Shown: positions 44,021 to 53,487, numbered from the stretch's first letter. The stretch: 64,000 nt of DNA from Siccirubricoccus soli (GCF_024178315.1 NZ_JAMZIK010000096.1:1-64000); one strand, 5' to 3'. The notes: generated by a model from the letters alone, not told the origin. A program made the numbers and translations.

Positions 44021-44932
44021 ATGCCCAAAGGCGTGACGTCATCGCCGCCAGGAGACCCGCCCCTGTCCGCCTCCCGCCGTGCCACCCTCGCCGGTTGCGC
44101 CGCCCTGGCGCTCTGGGCCTTCCTCGCCCCGCTCGCCCGGCTGGCCCAGCCCCTGCCGCCGCTGCTCATCACCGCGCTCGGCTTCGCCGCGGGCGGGCTG
44201 CTGGGGCTTGCCGTGGTCGCGGCGCGCGGGCGGCTGGGGGCGCTGCGCCAGGGTGGCCTCGCCTGGGCGCATGGCGTCGGCGGGCTGGCCGGGTTCCATG
44301 CCCTTTACTTCGCCGCTCTGGCCCTGGCGCCGCCGGTGGAGGCGAACTTGCTGAACTACCTCTGGCCGCTGCTCATCGTGCTGCTCTCGGCGCCGCTGCG
44401 CGGGCTGCCGCTCGGCAGGCAGCGGCTGGCGGGGGTGGCGCTGGGGGCGGCGGGGGCGGCCCTCCTGCTCGGCGGCGGCGCCAGCTTCCCGGTCTCGGCG
44501 CTGGCCGGCTTCGCCTGCGCGCTCGGGGCGGCCCTCACCTGGGCGCTCTATTCCGTCACCGCCGCCCGCTTCGCCGCGGTGCCGACCGAGGCGGTGGCCG
44601 GCTTCTGTCTGGCCTCCGCCGCCCTGGCCGGGCTCGGCCACTGGGCGCTGGAGCCGCCGGCCGAGCTGACGGCGCGGCATTGGCTGGCGGTGCTGCTGCT
44701 GGGCGCGGGGCCGATGGGGGCGGCCTTCTTCCTTTGGGATCTGGGCATGAAGCGGGGCGATCCGCGGCTGCTCGGCACGCTGGGCTATGCCACCCCGGTC
44801 GCCTCCACCCTGCTGCTGGCCGCGGTGGGGGAGGGGCGGCTGAGCGGACGGGTGCTGCTGGCGACCGCGCTGGTGGCCGGGGGCGGGCTGCTGGCGGCGC
44901 TGGCCGGCCGCCGTGAGGTCGCGAAGCTCTAA
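44021..44932 (+). CDS. EamA/DMT-family transporter
   Basis: A 303-residue inner-membrane protein with ten hydrophobic segments in two EamA repeats (boundary near residue 150). Typical elements: NLLNYLWPLLIVLLSA in the first half, and GPMGAAFFLWDLGMKRGDPRLLGTLGYATPVASTLLL in the second. This is the aromatic/other amino-acid exporter (YddG-like) branch of the family; the substrate is not certain. The start may also be a GTG four codons later. Confidence 0.88.
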   Translation: MPKGVTSSPPGDPPLSASRRATLAGCAALALWAFLAPLARLAQPLPPLLITALGFAAGGLLGLAVVAARGRLGALRQGGLAWAHGVGGLAGFHALYFAALALAPPVEANLLNYLWPLLIVLLSAPLRGLPLGRQRLAGVALGAAGAALLLGGGASFPVSALAGFACALGAALTWALYSVTAARFAAVPTEAVAGFCLASAALAGLGHWALEPPAELTARHWLAVLLLGAGPMGAAFFLWDLGMKRGDPRLLGTLGYATPVASTLLLAAVGEGRLSGRVLLATALVAGGGLLAALAGRREVAKL

Positions 44933-44933
44933 A

Positions 44934-44963
44934 TTGACGCGCTCTTCGCAGTCGCGGTAGATT
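44934..44963 (+). promoter_or_regulatory. Candidate sigma-70 promoter
   Basis: TTGACG (44934-44939), 18-nt spacer, TAGATT (44958-44963), directly after the transporter stop and ~55 bp before the GTG at 45018. The stretch is lower in GC than its surroundings. Confidence 0.45.
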
Positions 44964-45017
44964 GTGGCGTGAAATGAGACGTCGTCGTAGGTTTCTGGAA
45001 TAAGCCTGCACGACTTC

Positions 45018-45521
45018 GTGAACCTGCCCGGGAAAAGGGTCACCGCCCTGCCATCCTTCGCCCCTCTCGATCCTCCCCCGCCCGGGGAGGGGAGGTTCGA
45101 CCTCCTCCTGCTGCCGGCGCTGCGGCTGCTGCTGCTGCGCTACCTGGGCGAGGTGCGGCTGGGCCAGGTGCTGGCGGGGCTGGGGGAGGCGCTGCGGAGC
45201 CGGCCGGAGGTCGCCGGTTGGAACACGGTCGCCGATCTGCGCCGCTTCACCGGCCATCTCGGGGTGGAAGGCATCAACGCCCTGGCCGCGCTGCGCCGGG
45301 AGGCCTGCCCGGAGCCGGCGCCCTCCCGCCAGGTGCTGTTGAGCCATGACCCCGGCATGGGCTTCGTCGCGACCTATCTGAACGCGATCCTGCCGGAGGT
45401 CCACCACAGCGTGGCCGCCGAGCCGGCGGCGGCCTGCCGCGGCCTGCTGCCGGAGGGGATGGCCCTGCCGGAGGAGGCGCTGGCCTTCCTCGGCCTGGCC
45501 CCCAGCCTCAATCCGGCTTGA
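45018..45521 (+). CDS. Unrecognised 167-residue protein
   Basis: A GTG-started frame of 167 residues. It has a Leu-rich helix (DLLLLPALRLLLLRYLGEVRLGQVLAGL), then EVAGWNTVADLRRFTGHLG and a Gly/Ala tail with a LSHDPGMGFVATYLNAILPEVHH segment. I recognise no family. A promoter-like sequence upstream and coding-type codon use support it. It ends 14 bp inside the convergent Bug gene. Confidence 0.55.
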   Translation: MNLPGKRVTALPSFAPLDPPPPGEGRFDLLLLPALRLLLLRYLGEVRLGQVLAGLGEALRSRPEVAGWNTVADLRRFTGHLGVEGINALAALRREACPEPAPSRQVLLSHDPGMGFVATYLNAILPEVHHSVAAEPAAACRGLLPEGMALPEEALAFLGLAPSLNPA

Positions 45522-46473
45522 TCCCTGCCGCCTTCACCACCTCCGTCCAGGCGGCGATCTCCCGCGCCAGCCGCGCGGCGACGGCGGGGCCAGCGGCCGG
45601 GGTGACGAAGGTGCCGGCCTCCGCGGCACGGGACTGCACCTCGGGCATGGCCAGCACCGCCATCACCTCCCGCGCCAGCCGGTCCTGTACCGGTTGCGGC
45701 GTGCGCGCGGGGGCGTAGAGCGCGTACCAGACATTCACCGGCATGTCGGCGATGCCGACCTCCGCCAGCGAAGGCACCTCCGGCAGGGCCGGATGGCGCT
45801 GCTGGCCGGTGGTGGCGATGGCGCGCAGCCTGCCGTCGCGGACGAAGCCGATCACCGGCGGCGGGGAGTTCATGTAGAACTGCACCCGCCCGGCGATCAG
45901 GTCGCTGATCGTCTCCCCGGTGCCGCGATAGGGGACATGCACCAGGTCGATGCCGGTGCGGCGCTTCAGCAGCTCCGTCCCCAGATGGTGCAGGGAGCCA
46001 TTGCCGGCCGAGGCGTAGTTGAGCTGGCCGGGCCGCTGCTTCGCATAGGCCACGAATTCCGGCAGGGTGCGGACCGGGAGGGAGGGATGCACCAGCATCA
46101 CCTGCGGCGTGTCGGTCAGCAGGGCGATGGGGGCGAAATCCTTCTGCGGGTCGAGGTCCGCCACGCCCTCCACCGCCGGCCGGCCGGTCATGGTGCCGGA
46201 ATAGCCGACCGTCAGCGTATGGCCGTCCGGCCGGGCGCGGGCGGTGGCGAGCAGGCCGATGCTGCCATTGCCGCCCGGCCGGTTCTCCACCACCACCGGC
46301 ACGCCGAGGCGCTGGGCCAGCGGCTCGGCGATCAGCCGGGCGGAGAAATCCGTGCCACCCCCGGCGGGGGAGGCGACGAGGATGGTGACGGGGCGGTTCG
46401 GGAAGGCCTCCTGCGCCCGCGCCGGCAGGGCGGCGAGCAGGGCGGGGGCGGCGAGGATCGCGCGGCGGCGCAT
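45508..46473 (-). CDS. Bug/TctC-family periplasmic receptor
   Basis: A 321-residue protein with signal MRRRAILAAPALLAALPARAQ. Family strings: RPVTILVASPAGGGTDFSAR, ENRPGGNGSIGLLATARARPDG, VPYRGTGETISDLIAG. Its ATG follows the SDR stop with a TGATG-type overlap (a GTG one codon earlier is possible), so SDR and receptor are coupled. That is the strongest evidence here that a Bug receptor and an SDR serve one pathway. Confidence 0.9.
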   Translation of the reverse strand: MRRRAILAAPALLAALPARAQEAFPNRPVTILVASPAGGGTDFSARLIAEPLAQRLGVPVVVENRPGGNGSIGLLATARARPDGHTLTVGYSGTMTGRPAVEGVADLDPQKDFAPIALLTDTPQVMLVHPSLPVRTLPEFVAYAKQRPGQLNYASAGNGSLHHLGTELLKRRTGIDLVHVPYRGTGETISDLIAGRVQFYMNSPPPVIGFVRDGRLRAIATTGQQRHPALPEVPSLAEVGIADMPVNVWYALYAPARTPQPVQDRLAREVMAVLAMPEVQSRAAEAGTFVTPAAGPAVAARLAREIAAWTEVVKAAGIKPD

Positions 46474-47276
46474 CACACGGGACCGGAAGCGGTGAAGCCG
46501 CCATCGACGATGATCTCGGTGCCCGTGACGTAGCGCGCCTCATCCGAGACCAGGTAGAGCACGGCATGGGCGATGTCCCAGGCGGTGCCCATATGGCCCA
46601 TCGGCACGCTGGCATTGCGCTTGGCGATCAGCGCCTCCGCGTCATTGGCGCCGAGCTGGCGGACCAGGCGGTGCTCCACCAGCGGAGTGTGCATGAGCCC
46701 GGGCACCACCGTGTTGCAGCGGATGCCCTTCTTCGCATAGCCCATGGCGACCGACTTGCTGAAGCCGATGATGCCGGCCTTGCTGGCGGAATAGGCGACA
46801 TGGACGCGGGCCGAGCCCATGCGCAGCCCGGCGACGGAGGAAAGGTTCACCACCGCGCCGGAGCCCTGCGCCTCCATCACCGGCAACACGTATTTGCAGC
46901 CGAGGAAGGCGGTCTTCAGGTTGAAGTCGATCTGCCGGTCCCACAGCTCCTCCGGCATGTCCGCCGGGCCGCCGGGGGCGGAGCCGCCGACATTGTTCAC
47001 CAGGATATCGATGCGGCCGAAGCGCTGCAGGCAGGCGGCGACGGCTGCTTCCACCGCCGCGCTGTCCAGCATGTCGCAGACATGGGCGGTGGCGGTGTTG
47101 CCCTCCCCGGTGATGATGCCGAGGGTCTCCTCGACCGCCGCCGGCACGATGTCGATGGCGAAGACGCTGGCACCCTGGCGGGCGAGCAGCACGGCGGTGG
47201 CCTTGCCATTGCCCCAGCCGGGCCCGACGGAGCCGGCCCCGGTGACGATTGCGACCTTTCCGGCCAGGTTGAGCAT
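46473..47276 (-). CDS. Short-chain dehydrogenase/reductase
   Basis: A 267-residue SDR starting MLNLAGKVAIVTGAGSVGPG with GGAGAGAAG upstream. NNVGGSAPGG replaces the usual NNAG, SSVAGLRMG holds the catalytic Ser, and YSASKAG the Tyr-Lys pair. It ends VTGTEIIVDGGFTASGPV. The cofactor loop has an insertion (GPGWGNGKAT). Substrate unknown; it is translated with the downstream Bug receptor gene. Confidence 0.9.
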   Translation of the reverse strand: MLNLAGKVAIVTGAGSVGPGWGNGKATAVLLARQGASVFAIDIVPAAVEETLGIITGEGNTATAHVCDMLDSAAVEAAVAACLQRFGRIDILVNNVGGSAPGGPADMPEELWDRQIDFNLKTAFLGCKYVLPVMEAQGSGAVVNLSSVAGLRMGSARVHVAYSASKAGIIGFSKSVAMGYAKKGIRCNTVVPGLMHTPLVEHRLVRQLGANDAEALIAKRNASVPMGHMGTAWDIAHAVLYLVSDEARYVTGTEIIVDGGFTASGPV

Positions 47277-47441
47277 GCGCTTCTCTCCCACTGCGATCCG
47301 GCTGCGCGGATATCCCCGAAGCCTAGCGGCTGGCGGCGGGAGGACAAGCCATGGGAGAGAAGGGCGATGTGCGCCATCCACCGGGGCGACCGGCGGCGGC
47401 GCAGCATCCCTCCTCGCCCTGGGGGCAGGGAGTGCCGCGCG

Positions 47442-48116
47442 CTATTCGGCCGCCACGTGCCGGAACATCGCCCGGCGCGCTTCCTCATCCATCTCGGTCT
47501 TGAAAGCGTGGCGGTCCTTCAGGGCATTGGCCCGCGCCGCCGCCGGCCGTGCATTGATGGCGGCGAAATGCCGCTGCACATGCGGCACCGCCGCCCAGCC
47601 CTCGGCGCCCAGCACAAAAGCCGCGGCGCGTTCCCAGCCCCAGGCCGCCATGTCCACGATGGAATAGCTGTCGCCCACCAGCCACTCCCGCGTCGCCAGC
47701 CGCTCGTTCAGGATGCCCCAGTGGCGCTTCGCCTCGTAATCGTAGCGCTTGATGGCGTAGGGCAGCTTCTCCGGTGCGTGGTTGGCGAAATGCACGCTCT
47801 GCCCGGAATAGGGCCCGATGCCGGAGGCGATGAAGAACAGCCAGGAAAGCGTCTCGCCGCGCAGCTCGGCGGGCGGCAGGAACTGGCCGGTCTTCTCCGC
47901 CAGGTAGAGCAGGATGGCGTTGCTGTCGAAGACCGGCTTGCCGTCATCGGTGATGGCCGGCGTCTTCGCATTCGGGTTGATGGCGAGGAATTCGGGAGTG
48001 TGCTGCTCGCCCTTGCGCGTGTCCACCGGCACCGCCTCGTAGGGCAGGCCGGCTTCCTCCAGGAAGAGCGCGACCTTCATCGGATTCGGCGCGGTGTGGT
48101 AATAGAATTTCAGCAT
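47442..48116 (-). CDS. Glutathione S-transferase
   Basis: A 224-residue GST with GGAGGA before the ATG. The thioredoxin-fold N-terminal domain (MLKFYYHTAPNPMKVALFLEE) has the GSH-binding NPNAKTPAI (cis-Pro) and DSNAILLYLAEKTG strings. The C-terminal helical domain contains the ERAA and NARPAAARA region. It resembles the YghU/Ure2-like branch. It is single, and its substrate is unknown. Confidence 0.9.
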   Translation of the reverse strand: MLKFYYHTAPNPMKVALFLEEAGLPYEAVPVDTRKGEQHTPEFLAINPNAKTPAITDDGKPVFDSNAILLYLAEKTGQFLPPAELRGETLSWLFFIASGIGPYSGQSVHFANHAPEKLPYAIKRYDYEAKRHWGILNERLATREWLVGDSYSIVDMAAWGWERAAAFVLGAEGWAAVPHVQRHFAAINARPAAARANALKDRHAFKTEMDEEARRAMFRHVAAE

Positions 48117-48283
48117 GGTGGGGGTCCTCCGCCCCGCATGGGACGCCGATTGGTCCATCCCCGCAAGCGCCCCGCAGGCACGCGACGCCGGCGGCACCCG
48201 ACATGACACGGCGGATAAGGAACGGTAAGGATGCCCGCCGGCAAGACGCACCCGTTCGACTGGTGACGCAAGGGAAAACGACC

Positions 48284-49516
48284 ATGGGTATGCCAAGAAG
48301 AAGCCTGTTCCAGGCGGGTGCTGCAGCGATGGCCGCCGGCCTGCCCTGGGGCACGGCGCGGGCGCAAGCCGCCAACACCATCCGGATCGGCGTCCTCACC
48401 GACATGTCCGGGACCTATCGCGACGTCAACGGGCCGGTCTCGGTGGCCTGCGCCCGGCTTGCGGTGCAGGAATTCGCCGGCCGGGGCTTCGATGTCGAAT
48501 TGCTCGTCGCCGACCACCAGAACCGGCCCGATGTCGCGCTGAACATCGCGCGGCAATGGTATGACCGGGACGGCGTGGATGCCGTGGTCGGCCTCGCCGC
48601 CTCCTCCGTCGCGCTGGCGGTGGCCGAGCTGACGCGGGAGAAGAACAAGGTCGCGCTCGCCACCTCGCCCGCCACCTCCGACCTGACCGGCAAGGCCTGC
48701 ACGGCGAATACGCTGCAATGGGTGTACGACACCTACATGCTGGCCCAGTCCACCGGCGCGGCGACGGTGCGGGCGGGCGGCGACACCTGGTACTTCCTCA
48801 CCGCCGACTATGCCTTCGGCCATTCGCTGGAACGCGACACGACCGCCTTCGTGCAGGCGGCTGGCGGCAAGGTGCTCGGCGCGGCGCGCACCCCCTTCCC
48901 CGGGACCACGGATTTCTCCTCCTTCCTGCTGCAGGCGCAGGCCAGCCGCGCCAAGGTCATCGGCCTCGCCAATGCCGGCACGGATACGGTGAACTGCATC
49001 AAGCAGGCGGCGGAATTCGGCATCACGCGCCGGGGCATCAAGCTCGCCTCCCTGCTGATGTTCCTGCCGGACGTGCATGCGCTGGGCCTGCAGACCGCGC
49101 AGGGGCTGGTCTGCACCGAGACCTTCTACTGGGACCTGAACGACCGCACCCGTGCCTTCTCCCAGCGGGTTCGGGCAAATGCCGGACAGGTGCCGATCTG
49201 CATGATCCAGGCCGGCGAGTACTCCGCCATCCTGCACTACCTCAAGGCGGCGGCGGATCTCGGGGTGCGGGCCGCCAAGGCCAGCGGCGCGGAGACCGTG
49301 GCCCGCATGAAGGCGATGCCCACGGATGACGACGCCTTCGGCCCCGGCAGCATCCGCGCCGATGGCCGGAAGCTGCATCCCGCCTATCTCTTCGAGGTGA
49401 AGAAGCCCGAGGAAAGCCGCGGGGCGTTCGACTACTACAAGCTGCTGCAGACCACGGACGCCGCCGCGGCGGCCCGGCCGCTGAACGAGGGCGGCTGCCC
49501 GCTGGTCCGGAGCTGA
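48284..49516 (+). CDS. Branched-chain-amino-acid-type ABC transporter substrate-binding protein
   Basis: A 410-residue periplasmic protein; AAGGGAAAACGACC precedes the ATG. The Tat-like signal MGMPRRSLFQAGAAAMAAGL ends near ARAQ. The mature part has the Peripla_BP_6 features IRIGVLTDMSGTYRDVNGP, WYDRDGVDAVVGLAASS and FLTADYAFGHSLERD. Its class binds Leu/Ile/Val, amides or aromatic acids. No permease or ATPase genes are adjacent, so this is an orphan receptor. Confidence 0.9.
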   Translation: MGMPRRSLFQAGAAAMAAGLPWGTARAQAANTIRIGVLTDMSGTYRDVNGPVSVACARLAVQEFAGRGFDVELLVADHQNRPDVALNIARQWYDRDGVDAVVGLAASSVALAVAELTREKNKVALATSPATSDLTGKACTANTLQWVYDTYMLAQSTGAATVRAGGDTWYFLTADYAFGHSLERDTTAFVQAAGGKVLGAARTPFPGTTDFSSFLLQAQASRAKVIGLANAGTDTVNCIKQAAEFGITRRGIKLASLLMFLPDVHALGLQTAQGLVCTETFYWDLNDRTRAFSQRVRANAGQVPICMIQAGEYSAILHYLKAAADLGVRAAKASGAETVARMKAMPTDDDAFGPGSIRADGRKLHPAYLFEVKKPEESRGAFDYYKLLQTTDAAAAARPLNEGGCPLVRS

Positions 49517-49679
49517 CCCGGCGCACCGCGTCGGCAGGTGCGATCAGCGCCTGCTTGGCGCGGTGTCCCGCCTGCTGCTGCCGATGGCCGGGAGCAGGAA
49601 TGCATCCGGCCAAGTGCCGCCGGCCAGGGGCAGGTCGGCGGCGCCTGGGCGGCCGATAGGACGGAGCCGGCAGCCCGCC

Positions 49680-51074
49680 TCAGCCCAGGGCCGGCGCCGC
49701 CGCCAGCCGGGACCAGCGCCGCAGCATCAGCGCCGCCACCACCGCCAGCCCCGCCGCCAGCCCCAGCCAGATGCCGAGCGGCCCGAACCCGCCCGGCAGC
49801 GCCAGCCCCAGCCCCACCGGCATGCCCAGCCCCCAATAGCCGAGCGCCGCCAGCAGCATCGGCACCCGCGTATCCTTCAGCCCGCGCAGCGCCCCGCCGG
49901 CCACGGCCTGGATGCCGTCGGCCAACTGGAACAGCCCCGCCACGGTCAGCAGCACGGCCCCCAGCGCCGCCGCCTCCGCCGCATCCGCCGCCCGCATGTC
50001 GAGGAAGGCGCGGGCGATCGCCGGCGCCAGCAGGATCAGCAGCAGCGCCATCGCCGCCATGAAGCCGGCGCCGAGCCCGACCGACACCCAGCCGGCCAGC
50101 CGCGCCCCCGCCGCCTCTCCCGCGCCGGCCAGGATGCCGACCCGCGCCGTCGCCGCCTGGCCGATGCCCATGGGCACCATGAAGGTGCAGGCCGCCACCT
50201 GCAGCGCGATGGCATGCGCCGCGACCGCCACCGCGCCGAACCAGCCCATGGCCAGCGCCGCGGCGGTGAAGACGCCGATCTCGAGCAGCATGGTGCCGCT
50301 GATCGGCAGGCCAACGCGCCAGACCTCCGCAATGCGCGCCGCATCCCAGCGCCAGAACCGCCCGAGCAGGCGGAAGCGGCCGAGCTGCCGGTCCCACGCC
50401 ACCACCGCATAGAGGCCGCCGGCCAGGAAGAGATCGGCCAGCAGGCTCGCCAGCCCCGCCCCGGCGATGCCGAGCCCCTCCCAGCCGAAGCCGCCGAAGA
50501 CCAGCAGCCGGCAGAGCAGCGCGTTCAGCCCCACCGCGATGCCGGTGATCCAGAGCGCGGGGCCCGGCCGCTCCATCGCCGCGGTGAAGCCGCGCAGCAC
50601 GATGAACAGGGTGAAGGGCAACAGCCCCCACATCATGGCCCGGAGATACTCGCCGGCCAGCGCCGCCAGCCGCGCCTCCTGCCCCAGCAGCAGCAGGACC
50701 GCCTCCGCATGCCAGAGCACCAGAAGGGAGGGGATCAGCAATAGCAGGGAGGCGAGCAGCGAGGCCCTCGCGCCCCGCCGCATCTCCCGCACCCAGCCGC
50801 GCCCCGCCCCGCCCGGCCGCCGCCCCTGGCCGCGCGCCTGGGCGAGGATCGGCCCGGCGGCGAAGCCGGTGCCAAGCGCCGGGGCCATCAGCACCCAGTA
50901 GAGATTGGCGCCGAGCGTCGCTGCGGCCAGCGCTTCGGTCGAGTGCCAGCCGAGGATGACGGCGTTGGTCAGGGTCATCAGATGCTGGCTGAGATTGGTC
51001 AGCGCCAGCGGCCAGGCGAGGGCGAGCACGGCCATGGCCTCTCGCCAGGCCGCGCGATCATGGGGTTTCCTCAT
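49680..51074 (-). CDS. MATE-family efflux transporter
   Basis: A 464-residue inner-membrane protein with about twelve hydrophobic segments in two halves. Family strings: LALTNLSQHLMTLTNAVILGWHS at the start, PALGTGFAAGPILAQARGQG in the first half, and AAHAIALQVAACTFMVPMGIGQAATARVG in the second. It exports cationic drugs or metabolites by Na+ or H+ antiport. Single gene, divergent from the alpha/beta hydrolase gene. Confidence 0.93.
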   Translation of the reverse strand: MRKPHDRAAWREAMAVLALAWPLALTNLSQHLMTLTNAVILGWHSTEALAAATLGANLYWVLMAPALGTGFAAGPILAQARGQGRRPGGAGRGWVREMRRGARASLLASLLLLIPSLLVLWHAEAVLLLLGQEARLAALAGEYLRAMMWGLLPFTLFIVLRGFTAAMERPGPALWITGIAVGLNALLCRLLVFGGFGWEGLGIAGAGLASLLADLFLAGGLYAVVAWDRQLGRFRLLGRFWRWDAARIAEVWRVGLPISGTMLLEIGVFTAAALAMGWFGAVAVAAHAIALQVAACTFMVPMGIGQAATARVGILAGAGEAAGARLAGWVSVGLGAGFMAAMALLLILLAPAIARAFLDMRAADAAEAAALGAVLLTVAGLFQLADGIQAVAGGALRGLKDTRVPMLLAALGYWGLGMPVGLGLALPGGFGPLGIWLGLAAGLAVVAALMLRRWSRLAAAPALG

Positions 51075-51208
51075 TGCGCGGCTTGTAGCCCGGAAGGCCC
51101 CCGGCGAAGCAAGCGCGCCCTGGACGGCCCTGCCATGCCGGCCACGCCCCGGCTTCCTGGGCCCGTCGCGAGGCTGCTAGCCTCCCGCCAAAGCCCCTGG
51201 AGAGACGC

Positions 51209-52264
51209 ATGCAGCGCCGCACGATCCTTGCCGCCCCGCCCCTGATGGCCAGCGCCGCCATCCTGCCGGCCGCAGCCCAGACTGCCCCCTCGGCCGCCGC
51301 CCCGGTGCTGACCGAGGAGTTCATGGTGCCGTCCCGCGATGCCGGCATCGAGCTCTTCGTCCGCAACAAGCGGCCGGACGGGCTGGCGGCGCGGCCGGAC
51401 CGCACACTGCTCTTCGTCCATGGCGCCACCTACCCGGCGCACTCCGCCTTCGACCTGCCGCTCGGCGGCCTGTCCTGGATGGACTACATCGCCGGCCGCG
51501 GCTTCGATGTGTGGTGCATGGACCTGCGCGGCTATGGCCGCAGCACAAGGCCGCCCGAGATGTCCCAGCCGCCGGAGGCCAACCAGCCCCTGGTGCGCGG
51601 CGAGGTCGCGGTGGCGGACATCGCCGCCGTCGCCGGTTTCATCCGGCAGCGCCGGTCGCTGCCGAAGATCGTCCATATGGGCTGGTCCTGGGGCACCAGC
51701 CTGATGGCGCGCTTCGCGGCGGACAACCCCACCCTGGTGGAGCGCCTGGTGCTCTACGCGCCGCAATGGCTGCGGGAGGGGCCGAGCCCCGCCGCCTCCG
51801 GCAATACCGGCGAACTCGGCGCCTATCGCTGGGTCACCCAGGCCCAGGCGCGGGAGCGCTGGCTGAACGGGGTGCCGGAGGCGAAGAAGGCGGCGCTGAT
51901 CCCGCCCGGCTGGTTCGAGCACTGGGCCGGCCTCACCTGGGCCACCGATCCGGACGGGCTGCGCCGCAACCCGCCGGCGCTGCGGGCGCCGAATGGCGTG
52001 CTGCAGGACAGCCGGGAATTCTGGCAGGCCGGCAAGCCCTTCTACGATCCAGCGAAGATCGCCGCCCCCACCCTGCTGGTGGTGGCGGAATGGGACCGCG
52101 ACACGCCGCCGGTGATGGCCAGCACCCTTTTCCCGCTGCTGACCTCCAGCCCCGGCAAGCGGCTGGTGATGCTGGGGGAGGGGACCCATACCATCATCAT
52201 GGAGCGCAACCGCGGCGCCCTGTTCCAGGCCGTGCAGGTCTTCCTGGAGGAGGCGATTGGTTAA
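51209..52264 (+). CDS. Secreted alpha/beta hydrolase
   Basis: A 351-residue protein with signal MQRRTILAAPPLMASAAILPAAAQ. The oxyanion strand is LLFVHGATYP, the nucleophile elbow HMGWSWGTS, and the acid and His lie in VVAEWDRDTPP and GEGTHTIIMERNR. The catalytic triad looks complete. The substrate is unknown. A family-1 hairpin element begins 2 nt after the stop. Confidence 0.88.
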   Translation: MQRRTILAAPPLMASAAILPAAAQTAPSAAAPVLTEEFMVPSRDAGIELFVRNKRPDGLAARPDRTLLFVHGATYPAHSAFDLPLGGLSWMDYIAGRGFDVWCMDLRGYGRSTRPPEMSQPPEANQPLVRGEVAVADIAAVAGFIRQRRSLPKIVHMGWSWGTSLMARFAADNPTLVERLVLYAPQWLREGPSPAASGNTGELGAYRWVTQAQARERWLNGVPEAKKAALIPPGWFEHWAGLTWATDPDGLRRNPPALRAPNGVLQDSREFWQAGKPFYDPAKIAAPTLLVVAEWDRDTPPVMASTLFPLLTSSPGKRLVMLGEGTHTIIMERNRGALFQAVQVFLEEAIG

Positions 52265-52265
52265 T

Positions 52266-52357
52266 CCCATGAAGCCGCTGGGCGGCTTCATGGGGGCCCC
52301 GGAGGCGCTTCCTGCGGACAGGTCTCGCACAGCCTGAAGCGGCAAAACCGCTTCAGG
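52266..52357 (+). repeat. Bipartite hairpin element after the hydrolase gene (family 1)
   Basis: The best-preserved copy. Hairpin 1 is a perfect 13-bp stem CCCATGAAGCCGC / GCGGCTTCATGGG (52266-52294), followed by GGCCCCGGA. Hairpin 2 is a perfect 10-bp stem CCTGAAGCGG / CCGCTTCAGG (52333-52357) preceded by CTCGCACAG. It starts 2 nt after the stop codon. Confidence 0.85.
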
Positions 52358-52457
52358 ACAACGGCCGGTCCGGTTTCGCGGGGCGGCCTGTCCTGGATTG
52401 AGCGGGGCGCGGAAGCAGCGCATCCTCTCCGGCAAACAACCCGGGAGGAAACCGCGC

Positions 52458-53435
52458 ATGCAGCGCCGCGCCCTGTTGCTCGCCACGCCCTTGCTCGCCG
52501 CGCCGCTGCTGCGGCGGGCGGCCGCCCAGCCGCGCTGGGCGCCGGACCGGCCGGTGCGCATCATCGTCGCCTTCCCGCCGGGCGGCTCCACCGATGTCGT
52601 CTCCCGCCTCATCGCCTCGCCGCTGGGGGAGGCGCTGGGCCAGCCCGTGGTCATCGAGAATCGTGGCGGCGCCTCCGGCATGATCGGGACCGAGGTGGCG
52701 GCGCGGGCGGCGCCGGACGGCCATACCCTGCTGATGACGGCGAGCGGCCCGCAGGCGATCAACCCGAGCCTCTTCCCCTCCGTCCCCTATGAGCCCGTGC
52801 GCGGCTTCGCTCCCATCCTGCTGGTCGCCATCTACCCGCTGCTGATGGTGGCGCCGATGGACCGGGCGCCGCGCTCCGTCGCCGAATTCGTGGCCCAGGC
52901 CAAGGCGCAGGGCGGGCGGCTGAACTATTGCTCCATCGGCACCGGCCAGCCCTCCCACCTGGCGGGGGAGCTGTTCAAGTCCATGGCCGGCATCGAGATG
53001 ACGCATGTCCCCTATCGCGGCAGCGGCCCGGCGGTGACGGCCGTGGTCGCCGGGGAATGCGACGTGCTGTTCGACAGCGCCCTCTCCTCCGGCCCACAGG
53101 TGCGCGGCGGGCGGCTGCGCGCGCTGGCGGTGACGACGAAGGAGCGCATCTCCTCCTGGCCCGATCTGCCAACCATCGCCGAGGCCGGGTTGCCGGGTTA
53201 CGACGCCTATACCTGGAACGCGCTGATGGCGCCGGCCGGCACGCCGCCGGCGGCGATCGAGCGGCTGAACGCGGAGGTGGGGAAGATCCTCACCTCCCCC
53301 GCCTTCCGCAGCCAGCTCGAGGCGCAGGGCGCGGTCCCCGGCGGCGGCACCTCGGCGGAGATGGGCCGCTTCCTGGAAGCCGAGATCGCCAAATGGGCCG
53401 AGGTCATCCGCGCCGGCAATATCCGCCCCGACTGA
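52458..53435 (+). CDS. Bug/TctC-family periplasmic receptor
   Basis: A 325-residue protein with GGAGGAAA before the ATG and signal MQRRALLLATPLLAAPLLRRAAAQ. Family strings: RPVRIIVAFPPGGSTDVVSR, ENRGGASGMIGTEVAARAAPDG, VPYRGSGPAVTAVVAG. Orphan receptor, ligand unknown. Confidence 0.9.
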   Translation: MQRRALLLATPLLAAPLLRRAAAQPRWAPDRPVRIIVAFPPGGSTDVVSRLIASPLGEALGQPVVIENRGGASGMIGTEVAARAAPDGHTLLMTASGPQAINPSLFPSVPYEPVRGFAPILLVAIYPLLMVAPMDRAPRSVAEFVAQAKAQGGRLNYCSIGTGQPSHLAGELFKSMAGIEMTHVPYRGSGPAVTAVVAGECDVLFDSALSSGPQVRGGRLRALAVTTKERISSWPDLPTIAEAGLPGYDAYTWNALMAPAGTPPAAIERLNAEVGKILTSPAFRSQLEAQGAVPGGGTSAEMGRFLEAEIAKWAEVIRAGNIRPD

Positions 53436-53465
53436 GCCGGCGCGATCCCTGGCCCTGATGCCAGC

Positions 53466-53487
53466 GGCATCGGTCCCGACCGATGCC
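53466..53487. terminator. Hairpin between convergent genes
   Basis: Perfect 10-bp inverted repeat GGCATCGGTC/GACCGATGCC with a 2-nt loop, 30 bp after the Bug gene stop and before the convergent SDR. Confidence 0.4.
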
